Part shown: piece after piece, positions 55,666-64,000 of the stretch | Position numbering within the stretch: the stretch's first letter is position 1 | Layout: each line of letters starts with the position of its first letter | Assembly (NCBI GenBank): GCA_018394315.1 | Contig: CP074575.1 | Coordinates: 647,501 to 711,500 of the forward strand | Reading direction: 5' to 3' | Source: Mycoplasmatota bacterium | Lineage (GTDB): Bacteria > Bacillota_I > Bacilli_A > MAG-NZ | Length of the DNA: 64,000 bases | Notes under the pieces: model-generated | What the model saw: only the letters and a program-made list of their open reading frames with translations | Told to the model about the DNA's origin: nothing | Database searches by the model: none | Position numbers and translations under genes: made by a program

Positions 55666-56016
55666 ATGTCAAAAGAAATTGTATTAAAGATCCAAGAGTT
55701 ATACGAAAATTGGATAAAAGATGATATGACTTCACTGGATAGTGCTAATATTTTTGCTAACTTACTTGAGTATGTAGAAGAGACAAAAAAGGATATTTGT
55801 GGAAAGTGTATTCCATGTCGAGATGGAATACCACAAATCGAAAATATATTTAGAAATTTTGAGATTGAAAAAGTTACAAAAAATGACTTGGTTAAGTTGG
55901 AGAATTATGTTGAAAATTTAAGAAGTTCTAAATGTAGTGTAGGTATCGATTTCGGAAAGAACATGGAAGTAGTACTTAGAAATAACTTTAATGATTTTTA
56001 TAGGAAAGTTAGATAG
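55666..56016 (+). CDS. Stand-alone NuoF-type 4Fe-4S domain protein
   Basis: 116 residues. CGKCIPCRDG at about residue 45 and SSKCSVG near residue 95 give the C-x2-C-x2-C...C pattern of the NADH_4Fe-4S domain that forms the C-terminus of NuoF/HydB and carries cluster N3. The flavin and NADH domains of NuoF are absent. It is the first gene of the operon, 11 bp before the hydrogenase, so it probably ferries electrons to or from it. Start by GGAAGGAG with 7-bp spacing. Confidence 0.8.
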   Translation: MSKEIVLKIQELYENWIKDDMTSLDSANIFANLLEYVEETKKDICGKCIPCRDGIPQIENIFRNFEIEKVTKNDLVKLENYVENLRSSKCSVGIDFGKNMEVVLRNNFNDFYRKVR

Positions 56017-56027
56017 GGGGAAATAGT

Positions 56028-57797
56028 ATGGCTAAGATTATTTTAAACGGAAAATCAATAAGCGCAAAAAATGGGCAAACTATTCTTTCTGTTGCTCGTG
56101 AAAATGGTGTAGAAATTCCAACTTTATGCTTTTTAGAAGAAATTAATGAAATTGGATTTTGTAGAATTTGTGTAGTTGAAGTTGAAGGTGAGAAGGATCT
56201 AGTTTCAGCATGTAATACCGCAATTAAAAGTGGTATGGTAGTTAATACGGATAGTCAAAGAGTACTTGATTCTAGACAAGCTACTCTTACATTATTAGCT
56301 AAAAAACATAGATTCAACTGTTGGGTGTGTCCTAGAGGAGATGGAACTTGTGACTTCTACAATTTATTAAAAGATTATTGTGTAGATAGTTTCAAATTCG
56401 ACCCTGCTGAGGGTAGACATGATTGTGTTGTTCCTGGTACAGGAATTTATCAAGATCAAACAAAATGTATTTTATGTAAACGTTGTGTTGCTGTTTGTAA
56501 CAATGTTGTTACTGCTAAGGTTTATAAATTTAGAGATGAAGAAGGAACAGATCCTATAGTATCTCCAACACCTAGATTACCATTTGATGAGGCAGGATGT
56601 ATTTTCTGTGGACAATGTACAAAAGTTTGTCCAACGGGAACATTAGCGGAAACAGATCACATCGAAAGAGTGGAGCAAGCAATTAGAAATCCTAAGAAAC
56701 ATGTAATTGTACAAATGGCTCCAGCAATAAGAGCTGCAATCGGTGAACCTTTTGGGTATCCAATTGGAACTCCAGTTAGAGAAGTTGAAGGGAAAATGTA
56801 CCGTGCTTTAAAAATTCTAGGTTTTGATGAAGTAACTGATACGAATTTCTCTGCGGATTTAACTATTATGGAAGAAGGTACTGAATTTATCGATAGAGTT
56901 AAGAATAGTGGAACATTACCATTATTCACATCATGCTCTCCAGGATGGGTTCGTTATATTGAAATGTATCGTCCAGAGTATCTAGCGAACCTTTCAAGTG
57001 CTAAATCTCCTCATATGATGCACGGTGCAATTTTGAAGAATTTCTATGCTCCAAAGAGTAAAGATATCGCTCCAGAAGATGTATATGTTGTATCAATTAT
57101 GCCTTGTACTGCTAAAAAATATGAAATATCTCGTCCAGAAATGGAACAAGATGGAATAAGAGATGTAGATGCAGTATTAACAACTAGAGAGTTAGCAAGA
57201 ATGATTAAAAAACATGGTATTGACTTTGTAAACTTAGAAGATTACAAACCAGAAAATAAGTTTGCTGAATATACAGGTGCAGGAACAATATTTGGAGCTT
57301 CTGGTGGAGTTATGGAAGCTGCAGTAAGAACTGTTTATGAAATATTAGAAGGTGAATCATTAGGTAGTATTGATTTAGAAATGATGCGCGGTGTAGAAGA
57401 AGATATTAAAGAGGCGACATTAAAATTACCTAAGACTGGTTTAGAAGTGAATGTAGCAATCGTTCATGGTGGTAAAGGAATTAAGAAAATGTTCGAAATC
57501 CTTGATAAAGGTGAAAAAGAATATCATTTCATTGAGTTTATGGGATGCCCTGGTGGATGCGTAAACGGTGGTGGACAACCAATAGTGAAAGAAGAAATTA
57601 TGGATCAATTCAAGGTTGCAGAATTAAGAGCTAGTGCATTATATGATTCCGATCAAAAAGACACTGAATTTAGAAGATCACACCTTAATAAAGCGGTTAA
57701 ATGGACATACGATGAGTGGTTAGAAAAACCAGGTAGCCACGTAGCACATAAGTATTTACACACTAATTATTCACAAAAGAAATTTAGAAAGGAATAG
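56028..57797 (+). CDS. hydA: [FeFe]-hydrogenase, HydA type
   Basis: 589 residues. N-terminal 2Fe-2S ferredoxin domain (Cys34, 45, 48, 62), then a His-ligated cluster (His94, Cys98, 101, 108). Two 4Fe-4S motifs follow (Cys147-150-153-157 and Cys191-194-197-201). The H-cluster domain has L1 TSCSPGW, L2 MPCTAKKYE and L3 EFMGCPGGCVNGGGQP. L2 and L3 are canonical; L1 has Ser where most enzymes have a second Cys. It reversibly converts protons and electrons to H2 in the cytoplasm, using ferredoxin or NADH through partner subunits. No hydB or hydC gene is adjacent; rnfC follows after 6 bp. Confidence 0.93.
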   Translation: MAKIILNGKSISAKNGQTILSVARENGVEIPTLCFLEEINEIGFCRICVVEVEGEKDLVSACNTAIKSGMVVNTDSQRVLDSRQATLTLLAKKHRFNCWVCPRGDGTCDFYNLLKDYCVDSFKFDPAEGRHDCVVPGTGIYQDQTKCILCKRCVAVCNNVVTAKVYKFRDEEGTDPIVSPTPRLPFDEAGCIFCGQCTKVCPTGTLAETDHIERVEQAIRNPKKHVIVQMAPAIRAAIGEPFGYPIGTPVREVEGKMYRALKILGFDEVTDTNFSADLTIMEEGTEFIDRVKNSGTLPLFTSCSPGWVRYIEMYRPEYLANLSSAKSPHMMHGAILKNFYAPKSKDIAPEDVYVVSIMPCTAKKYEISRPEMEQDGIRDVDAVLTTRELARMIKKHGIDFVNLEDYKPENKFAEYTGAGTIFGASGGVMEAAVRTVYEILEGESLGSIDLEMMRGVEEDIKEATLKLPKTGLEVNVAIVHGGKGIKKMFEILDKGEKEYHFIEFMGCPGGCVNGGGQPIVKEEIMDQFKVAELRASALYDSDQKDTEFRRSHLNKAVKWTYDEWLEKPGSHVAHKYLHTNYSQKKFRKE

Positions 57798-57803
57798 ATT
57801 TGA

Positions 57804-59015
57804 ATGGGAAAAGTTATTAATATCAAAGAGTCTCGCGACTTCCTGAATCCAGATAAAGTCTACATTCCACTTGCTAGTGTAAATTCTAAATATTATGATT
57901 TACTTGTCTATGAGGGTGATGAAGTTAAACTTGGTGAAAAGGTTGCTGAGAGATTTGGGGAAGTTAAAACACCGATTTTCTCTTCTGTAAGTGGAGAAGT
58001 TATTGGTGTCGAAGAATTAGAATATCATAGTGGTATCGTAGTTGACCATTTGGTTATTAAAAACGATAAAAAAGACACTATACATGAAGATATTAAGCCT
58101 ATTGAAGGTGAATTAACAGCTAGAAATATTCAAAGAAAAATTGAAGAATTAGGAATAAAAGGTCTAGCACAAAGGGGTCTTTATACTAGATTTGAGTTTT
58201 CTAAAACTGTAGATCACTTATTTGTAAACGCAGTTTATCAAAATGAACCTTTTGTTAAGGTGGACCCAGAACTACTAAGTAGTTATCAAAATGAAATCGT
58301 TGAGGGAGTTAAACTTCTTGCTAAAGCTTCGTTAGCTGAGGTTTCAGTATTAGTTAATAAGAACGAAGATGATAGTATTTATGTAAATGAAGGAATTAAG
58401 ACGATTAAAGTTAATCCTAAGAGAATTGGAGTATGGCATATTTGCGCTATTAGTAAGGCTGTAGGAAAAGAACTATCACATGACTTGTTAGATGATAGAA
58501 TTATGTTTGTTTCTTCAGACACTGCAAGAGCTGTTTATAATGCTGTAACTAAAGGAATGCCTGTTGTTGAAACAGATGTTCTTGTTGTAGGGGATGCTCT
58601 AAATTCTAATTCCCACTATAATATTAAGATAGGAACTCATGTTGAAGAGTTAGTACAGGATTTAGGAGTTATTGAAGATACTGAAGAAGTTTCAGTATAT
58701 ATCGGAAGCATTTTAAGTGGTAGAACAATGCAATCTACTAACTTTGCATGTACTGAATTCATTAATTTCATCGGAGTTGATACTCCTATGAAAGGTGAAC
58801 CACAAGTATGTACAAAGTGTGGACGCTGTAACGATATTTGTCCAGTAGACATTTTGCCTCAAAATGTTATGGATGCAGAACTTAGAATGTTAGATAATCG
58901 TATATTTGAGTTAGATGTTAATAAATGTATTGAGTGTGGACTTTGTTCTTATGTATGTCCTTCGGAAATTAATGTTTTAGAATGGGTTAGACGTGCTAAG
59001 CGTCGAATCAAGTAG
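57804..59015 (+). CDS. rnfC: Rnf complex subunit RnfC
   Basis: 403 residues. The N-terminal barrel-like and NADH/FMN-binding regions are followed by two 4Fe-4S motifs near the C-terminus (CTKCGRCNDICP and CIECGLCSYVCP). RnfC is the peripheral subunit that exchanges electrons with NAD. The family's canonical Gly-rich FMN region is not obvious here and the protein is slightly short, so flavin binding should not be assumed. Separated from the hydrogenase gene by 6 bp and from rnfD by 10 bp. Confidence 0.92.
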   Translation: MGKVINIKESRDFLNPDKVYIPLASVNSKYYDLLVYEGDEVKLGEKVAERFGEVKTPIFSSVSGEVIGVEELEYHSGIVVDHLVIKNDKKDTIHEDIKPIEGELTARNIQRKIEELGIKGLAQRGLYTRFEFSKTVDHLFVNAVYQNEPFVKVDPELLSSYQNEIVEGVKLLAKASLAEVSVLVNKNEDDSIYVNEGIKTIKVNPKRIGVWHICAISKAVGKELSHDLLDDRIMFVSSDTARAVYNAVTKGMPVVETDVLVVGDALNSNSHYNIKIGTHVEELVQDLGVIEDTEEVSVYIGSILSGRTMQSTNFACTEFINFIGVDTPMKGEPQVCTKCGRCNDICPVDILPQNVMDAELRMLDNRIFELDVNKCIECGLCSYVCPSEINVLEWVRRAKRRIK

Positions 59016-59025
59016 GGGGTAAAGT

Positions 59026-60084
59026 ATGAAATATTTAAAGCTAAAATCTCCTTTTAAACTAGGGACATTAAAATATAAGCACATCACTCAATCAATTCAA
59101 TTATCATTATTAATAGTTTTGATAGCTAGTTTCTTTATTTATAATAGAGCTGGATATCAAGGTGTTAACATTTTACTTAATGCAATTATAGCAATTGTAG
59201 TTTCATTTATAGTTGAAGTCTTATTTGCAGTTACAGCGAAGAAGTTTACAACTATTAAAGATTTATATTTTAAAGAAAATTTATTAATGATTCCATTACT
59301 TACAGTATTATTACTACCATTACATACGCCGATATTTGTAATTATTATCGCAACTATTGTTGGAGTATGGATTGGTAAATTAGTATTTGGTGGATATGGA
59401 TTCAGTATATTTAATCCAGCAATTGTTGGTGTGTTATTCGCTAATTTATCGTTTAAGTCGCAATTAGCTATGCCAGATGGAATAATTTATCCATTACAAA
59501 GATTAAAAGATGCGACAGCTAATTTAAGTATTGCTGGTTTAAATCCACATCACTTATTATTAGTTGATGGTGGATACGGAATGGCAATCGGGACTGCAAG
59601 TGTAGGATTATTAATATTACTGATTGTTGTATTATCTATAATAAGAGCAATTGACTGGCGTATAAGTTTAACTTATTTAGTTACTGTGTTTGGTATTACA
59701 TTTGTGATGGGTAAATTCTTTTTTGCTCAAGAGCAAATTCTTACAGGTTTAGTTATCTTTGGTGCTTTATTCTTAGTTACTGATGATGTCACTTCACCTA
59801 CAAGTAGAGAAACTAAAATTGTATATGCAGTAATTGTTGGTTTATTAACAGTAATGATTAGAACAATTGGTTCTAATTTAGAGGGAGTATTATTTGCTGT
59901 ATTACTAGGTAACTTAATCACTCCGTTCTTAAATAGAACAGTTAAGAGAAGTAATTTGATATCTTTAGCAAAAGCTTTAGTATTTGCAGTTATTGTAATT
60001 GTAGCTGCAGGTGCTGCATTAAATGCAATATTAGAAGGTAGAATTCCTTCTGAATTAACAACTATCATGGGGGTGATGATTTAA
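59026..60084 (+). CDS. rnfD: Rnf complex subunit RnfD
   Basis: 352 residues, nine or so transmembrane helices. The covalent FMN site DDVTSPTSRET lies near residue 250. Standard RnfD/NqrB fold and length. Its stop overlaps the start of rnfG (ATGA-like overlap of one base), so translation is coupled. It forms part of the membrane channel for Na+ or H+ transport. Confidence 0.94.
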   Translation: MKYLKLKSPFKLGTLKYKHITQSIQLSLLIVLIASFFIYNRAGYQGVNILLNAIIAIVVSFIVEVLFAVTAKKFTTIKDLYFKENLLMIPLLTVLLLPLHTPIFVIIIATIVGVWIGKLVFGGYGFSIFNPAIVGVLFANLSFKSQLAMPDGIIYPLQRLKDATANLSIAGLNPHHLLLVDGGYGMAIGTASVGLLILLIVVLSIIRAIDWRISLTYLVTVFGITFVMGKFFFAQEQILTGLVIFGALFLVTDDVTSPTSRETKIVYAVIVGLLTVMIRTIGSNLEGVLFAVLLGNLITPFLNRTVKRSNLISLAKALVFAVIVIVAAGAALNAILEGRIPSELTTIMGVMI

Positions 60085-61817
60085 TGAAACACGTTAAAAT
60101 TATATCGTCTCTATTAGTAGTGGTTGTAATTTGTATGGTTGCAATATTCCTTATTGAGGGACCTACTTCGAAGATAATCAACGAAAGACTAATGCAAGAA
60201 GCAAATGCAGCATTATTTGAGATTTATCCAGATGCAACGGGATTTGAAGAAGTCACTGAAGAGTATCCTACTGATGAAGCGATACTTAATATATTTACTG
60301 TGAAGGAAGGCGAAACTCAAGTAGGTGTGGTTTATAAAGGAGAAGTAGCTGGTTATAATCCTGGTGTTCAGTTCTTACTTGGTGTAACTACTGATGATGA
60401 AGTGGCAGGATTTAAAATTCTAGCAAACTCAGAAACAGCAGGTATCGGTAAAGACTTAATTGAGCATCCAGATTTTGCTGAACAATTCGCTGGTGTACCA
60501 AGAGAAACAATGCAAGATGTAGGTGTTGATTTAGTAGCTGGTTCTACGGCTAATGTTACATTAGGTGGAGTTAATAAAGGAGTTAAGCATGTATTAACTT
60601 ATCATGGTGTTAACTTTAAAGGTGAAGTCGCAGTCGTACCTGAAACTGAAGAAGAAAAAATCGAAAGATTAAAATCTGAATTCTTCCCAGGATCTACATT
60701 TACAGATGTAACTGGAGACTATCCTGAAGGAGATATTATCTTAGAAATCTTAGAAGCATCAAATGGTGGGTATATATTTACTACCTTGTTCAACGGGTAT
60801 TCATTAGATTCTGTATATATGATCGGTATTGGTACTGATGGTGTTGTAACGGGTTATAGTACATTATCTACTAAGGAAACTGCTGGAATTGGTGAAGCAT
60901 TAGTTATGAATGAAGAATTCCAAGCACAATTTGCTGGAATTAGCGTAGAACAGTTAAAAGAAACTGGTGTAGATTCAGTAGCAGGAACAAGTGCTCCATT
61001 TACATTAGAAGGTTTAAATGAGAGTTTAAGTGAATTAGCTAGTTACTTTAATAAAGAAGTATTAGGTGTTCAAGATACAGTTGCTCCGGAGTTGGCTATA
61101 CTTCCTAAACAAACTGAGTTTGAGGTTGGTTCAACTGCTCCAGTTTGGGATAGTTATGTAACTGCAACAGATAATGAAGATGGTGTAGTAGTAACTCACG
61201 ATGCTGAAGCTGTTGTTGATATGAATGTTGCTGGTACTTACACTGTTATGTACACTGCTACAGATACTGCAGGAAACTATACAACTCTAACTATTGAGTT
61301 TGTTATCAGTGAAGGTGCAGTAGAAATTGTATTAGTTCCTGTATCAGATGAAGTAGAAGCTATCTTAGCTACTATGGATCCTGAGGCAAGTGAATATTCA
61401 GACGAATTAATCTCTGATGAGATTATTAAAGGTATTTATACAAGTAGAGATGCGGATAAAAACATTACTAGTGTATTCTACGATGTTGAGACAGAAAATG
61501 GTGGATATGCATCTAATAACAAAATTATGGTTCAATTTGATCCATCTATAAATTCAATTACTAAAGTGAATGTATATGTTTCAAAAGCTACTTATAAAAC
61601 TGATTCATATGCTCCAAACTCTGGAAAAGGTGAAGACTTAGACTCACCATTAATTGCTGCAGTTTGGGAAGGTGTTGCTCAAGTAGGTCAAGTTACTGAA
61701 GCAGATGTAGACTCAGTATCAGGTACTACAGCTGTAGAAACATTCCCATCATTAATTGAAGTGATTGATTACGTTATTAATTATCAAGTTACTAATCAAA
61801 TAGGAGGTGCTGAATAA
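60084..61817 (+). CDS. rnfG: RnfG with three FMN-binding-like domains and an Ig-like domain
   Basis: 577 residues, about three times the normal RnfG. An N-terminal membrane anchor (residues 6-25) is followed by FMN-binding-like domain 1 (about 60-175, motif DLVAGSTANVT, Thr155) and domain 2 (about 205-325, DSVAGTSAPFT, with Ser303 at the flavin-Thr position). A DUF5011/Ig-like domain (about 331-410, starting DTVAPELAIL) precedes domain 3 (about 415-570, DSVSGTTAVET, Thr549). In RnfG the (S/T)GAT threonine carries covalent FMN; domain 3 is closest to that motif. Overlaps both neighbours by one base. Confidence 0.88.
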   Translation: MKHVKIISSLLVVVVICMVAIFLIEGPTSKIINERLMQEANAALFEIYPDATGFEEVTEEYPTDEAILNIFTVKEGETQVGVVYKGEVAGYNPGVQFLLGVTTDDEVAGFKILANSETAGIGKDLIEHPDFAEQFAGVPRETMQDVGVDLVAGSTANVTLGGVNKGVKHVLTYHGVNFKGEVAVVPETEEEKIERLKSEFFPGSTFTDVTGDYPEGDIILEILEASNGGYIFTTLFNGYSLDSVYMIGIGTDGVVTGYSTLSTKETAGIGEALVMNEEFQAQFAGISVEQLKETGVDSVAGTSAPFTLEGLNESLSELASYFNKEVLGVQDTVAPELAILPKQTEFEVGSTAPVWDSYVTATDNEDGVVVTHDAEAVVDMNVAGTYTVMYTATDTAGNYTTLTIEFVISEGAVEIVLVPVSDEVEAILATMDPEASEYSDELISDEIIKGIYTSRDADKNITSVFYDVETENGGYASNNKIMVQFDPSINSITKVNVYVSKATYKTDSYAPNSGKGEDLDSPLIAAVWEGVAQVGQVTEADVDSVSGTTAVETFPSLIEVIDYVINYQVTNQIGGAE

Positions 61818-62440
61818 TGAAGAATAAGAAAAGTTTTGGTGAAATATTTACAACTGGTATCTTAAAACAAAACCCAACATTTGTTCAGTTCCTTGGAATG
61901 TGTCCAACATTAGCGGTTACTAGTAAAGTAGAAAATGCGCTTGGTATGGGTGCTGGTGTAATTTTTGTATTAGTAATGAGTAACTTTATAATTTCATTAA
62001 TTAGAAACTTTGTTCCTGATGAAGTACGTATTCCAATTTATATCGTTGTTATCGCTTCATTAGTAACAATATTAGAAATGAGTATGAATGCTTTTATGCC
62101 AGATTTAGCAGCTGCGTTAGGAACTTTCTTAAAGTTAATCGTAGTTAACTGTCTTATCTTAGGTAGAGCAGAGGCATTCGCTGCAAAGAATAGTCCGGTT
62201 AAATCTATTGCTGATGGATTAGGTATGGGGATAGGATTTACATTAGGTATTTCATTTATCGCTGTATTCCGTGAAGTATTAGGTTCTGGTACGATTCTAG
62301 GATTTGAAGTAATTCCAGCTGATTTCCAGTTATCAATATTAGGTGGACCAGCTGGTGCGTTCTTAGTGTTCGGTATTTTAGTAGCTCAAGTTACTAAACT
62401 AAGAATGATAAAAGCAAAGAAAGCAGAGGTGAATGCGTAA
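61817..62440 (+). CDS. rnfE: Rnf complex subunit RnfE
   Basis: 207 residues, six transmembrane helices, with conserved FVQFLGMCPTLAV (Cys28) and VNCLILGRAEAFA segments that bind the membrane 2Fe-2S cluster between RnfA and RnfE. Usual length. Starts one base before the rnfG stop ends. Confidence 0.94.
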   Translation: MKNKKSFGEIFTTGILKQNPTFVQFLGMCPTLAVTSKVENALGMGAGVIFVLVMSNFIISLIRNFVPDEVRIPIYIVVIASLVTILEMSMNAFMPDLAAALGTFLKLIVVNCLILGRAEAFAAKNSPVKSIADGLGMGIGFTLGISFIAVFREVLGSGTILGFEVIPADFQLSILGGPAGAFLVFGILVAQVTKLRMIKAKKAEVNA

Positions 62441-62441
62441 T

Positions 62442-63017
62442 ATGGAATATATCGCTTTAGCTTTTAGTGCTATATTTGTATCTAATGTAGTATTATCGCA
62501 GTTTTATGGTTTATGTCCTTTCTTAGGAGTATCAACAAAGAAAAGTTCTGCGTTAAGTATGGGTATGGCTGTTACATTTGTAATCACATTAAGTTCAATG
62601 ATTGCTTGGGCAATAGATACATATATCTTATTGCCAAATGATATTAGATATTTGAATACAATCGTGTTTATCTTAGTAATTGCTGCGTTTGTACAATTGG
62701 TTGAGATGGTTATTAAAAAATTCTCACCTCCTATATATCAAGCATTAGGTGTTTACTTACCTTTAATCACAACGAACTGTGCGGTATTAGGGGTTGCGAT
62801 TGATGCTACTCAAAAGTATAATTATTCATTCGGTAGTACTGTTGTTTATGCTCTTGCAATATCACTTGGATATGCATTAATTATCTTCTTATTCTCTGCA
62901 ATTCGAGAAGAGATGGACGCATATCAAATACCCGAAAACTATAAAGGAATTTCTATAGCTTTAATAAGTGCATTCATTATGGCTATGGCATTCATGGGAT
63001 TTGGAGGGATGGTATAA
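62442..63017 (+). CDS. rnfA: Rnf complex subunit RnfA
   Basis: About 191 residues, six transmembrane helices, with SQFYGLCPFLGVS and TTNCAVLGVAI containing the conserved Cys residues. The start at 62442 is chosen because AGAGGTGA has proper spacing; the ATG at 62433 lies immediately after it. Partner of RnfE in the transmembrane electron path. Confidence 0.92.
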   Translation: MEYIALAFSAIFVSNVVLSQFYGLCPFLGVSTKKSSALSMGMAVTFVITLSSMIAWAIDTYILLPNDIRYLNTIVFILVIAAFVQLVEMVIKKFSPPIYQALGVYLPLITTNCAVLGVAIDATQKYNYSFGSTVVYALAISLGYALIIFLFSAIREEMDAYQIPENYKGISIALISAFIMAMAFMGFGGMV

Positions 63018-63018
63018 T

Positions 63019-63324
63019 ATGGTTTTAGTAGTTGTATTAGCAGTTTCGCTATCTGTTGTGTTAGCTGCAGTGTTATCATTTGCTTCAAAAGCTCTATATG
63101 TTTATGAAGATCCAAGGCTTCAAGATGTAGTTAGTATGTTACCTCAAGCGAATTGTGGTAACTGCGGGAACCCTGGTTGTAAAGCTATGGGAGAAGCGAT
63201 TTTAGCAGAAGATGCCAAGCTTACATCATGTAAACCTGGTACTCAAGAAATGCGTGAAGCAATCGCAGAATATTTAGCTTCTCATCCTGATGAGGATGGA
63301 GAGTATACAAAGGTTAAAATGTAG
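63019..63324 (+). CDS. rnfB: Truncated RnfB (single 4Fe-4S domain)
   Basis: 101 residues. One N-terminal transmembrane helix is followed by the CGNCGNPGC...C four-cysteine motif typical of the RnfB Fe-S domain. After about residue 75 there is only an acidic tail. Usual RnfB proteins (about 190-330 residues) carry two or more ferredoxin-like 4Fe-4S motifs at the C-terminus; these are absent and no frameshifted continuation follows before 63324. The start ATG at 63019 follows GGAGGGATGG. Confidence 0.9.
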   Translation: MVLVVVLAVSLSVVLAAVLSFASKALYVYEDPRLQDVVSMLPQANCGNCGNPGCKAMGEAILAEDAKLTSCKPGTQEMREAIAEYLASHPDEDGEYTKVKM

Positions 63325-63526
63325 AGAAATGAGCCTTAAAATAGGCTCCTCTACCAATGATTCTATAAGTCACATTGTTTGTAACATTTGGTACGAGGAA
63401 AAAGGGATATAAGTGCAACACAATGCCATTATTATGTATTTTGTATACAAACCATTGACTATGTTGAATTTGCTGTTATAATGTTATTGAAAATAAAAAT
63501 AAAATTAAAAAAAGGGGAGAATTACA
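63325..63526. other. Intergenic after rnfB
   Basis: A GAGCCT/AGGCTC hairpin at about 63330-63347 without a T run may end the operon. TTTGTAACATTTG at 63379 contains one half-site like those upstream of the hydrogenase operon. Confidence 0.45.
63455..63482 (+). promoter_or_regulatory. Promoter of the rhodanese-like lipoprotein gene
   Basis: TTGACT at 63455-63460 and TATAAT at 63477-63482, spacer 16 bp. Confidence 0.7.
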
Positions 63527-64000
63527 ATGAAAAAATTAGCGTTATTGTTAACAGTTGCTTTAGTATTTTCTTTAGCAGCATGTACTAAAGAAGTAGAGAT
63601 TCCTGAAGAAGTAACTATGGAAAATATTGATCAATTTTTAGAAAGAGACAATGTACAATTAGTTGACCTAAGAAACTACTCAGACAAAATGAGTGCAGGT
63701 TACATTGATGGATTTGAAATTATTTCATTCTTCGAATATTTAGATGGAAATGCGGTTGCTAGAAACGATGGTTGGAACTGGCAAGCAGATAATCTTTTAG
63801 ACCAAGATTTATTAGAAAATTTCTTTGATAAAGAAGCTGATGCTATCTTCATGATGTGTGCTGGTGGAACTAGAGCTGGTTTCGTTAAAGCTGCTTTAGA
63901 AGAAATCGGATACACAAATGCATTTAATATTGGTGGATTCGGTGACTACAAAGGTGAAAACAAAGTTATGGGTGATGGCGTTTATGGTAAATTACCTGCA
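63527..64000 (+). CDS. Rhodanese-like lipoprotein (partial, runs off window)
   Basis: 158 codons to the window end. Lipobox LAAC (Cys at about 19) after a hydrophobic signal, so the protein is anchored outside the membrane. VQLVDLRNYSDKM and MMCAGGTRAGFVKAAL (Cys111) are the CH2A and active-site segments of rhodanese domains. It probably handles sulfur or acts as a thiol protein. AAAGGGGAG precedes the ATG. Confidence 0.85.
   Translation, partial: MKKLALLLTVALVFSLAACTKEVEIPEEVTMENIDQFLERDNVQLVDLRNYSDKMSAGYIDGFEIISFFEYLDGNAVARNDGWNWQADNLLDQDLLENFFDKEADAIFMMCAGGTRAGFVKAALEEIGYTNAFNIGGFGDYKGENKVMGDGVYGKLPA

Overview
The window is AT-rich bacterial DNA that uses the standard bacterial code: TGA is a normal stop, for example at the end of the methyltransferase gene at 13067. 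Strong Shine-Dalgarno sites, Bacillus-type rRNA and tRNA sequences, lipoprotein signal peptides, and an rnfCDGEAB operon beside an [FeFe]-hydrogenase point to an anaerobic, low-GC member of the Firmicutes/Tenericutes. An Izemoplasma/Haloplasma-like lineage fits, but that is inference.

Layout. 1-3789: end of an rRNA operon (spacer, 23S, 5S) followed by tRNA-Val, -Thr, -Lys, -Leu and -Met. 3957-10067: ordinary chromosomal genes (carbonic-anhydrase-like protein, P-loop kinase, WG-repeat lipoprotein, flavin reductase, Fe-S protein, GNAT, SpoU methylase). 10143-10320: tRNA-Ile2 and tRNA-Ser(TGA). 10294-38005: a genomic island built at the 3' end of tRNA-Ser. The 27-bp tRNA tail recurs in direct orientation at 26416, 33158, 35524, 36773 and 37979. 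An intact tyrosine integrase lies next to the first copy, and decayed integrase 3' ends follow the third and fourth. A small HTH gene module sits just before the third and fourth copies. The island therefore looks like head-to-tail accretion of related integrative elements.

Island cargo. The first unit carries an XRE repressor with paired operators, a region dense in inverted repeats that is probably a structured RNA or single-strand origin (11773-12197), and a phage-like block (DNA methylase, RinA/ArpU-like regulator, DnaD-like protein). It also holds a two-gene Lamassu/ABC-3C-like defence pair, a double-Nudix gene between tRNA-Phe-derived direct repeats, a HEPN-like/nucleotidyltransferase-like/HTH-membrane operon, and an IS110-family insertion whose empty site can be read from sister copies. 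The second unit carries a PD-(D/E)XK nuclease, an OLD-like ATPase with a partner nuclease, and an McrA-like HNH enzyme. The third carries an exported hydrophobic protein with a small membrane partner. Later units are small and worn.

38239-48407: secreted and surface functions (M6 metalloprotease, esterase lipoprotein, SPFH protein, a 1281-residue wall- or membrane-anchored protein with repeated Ig/FN3-like domains). 48513-48747: tRNA-fMet, -Asp and -Phe. 48748-50845: mostly decayed DNA with a frameshifted His/Pro-rich repeat protein and tRNA-Phe fragments. 50846-55131: chromosomal genes (P-loop protein, LytTR regulator, nitroreductase, XRE).

55666-63324: an energy operon encoding a stand-alone NuoF-type 4Fe-4S domain, [FeFe]-hydrogenase and RnfCDGEAB. 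The hydrogenase and Rnf presumably couple ferredoxin/NAD redox to H2 metabolism and ion pumping. RnfG has three FMN-binding-like domains plus an Ig-like domain, and RnfB lacks its usual ferredoxin domains. The window ends inside a rhodanese-like lipoprotein.
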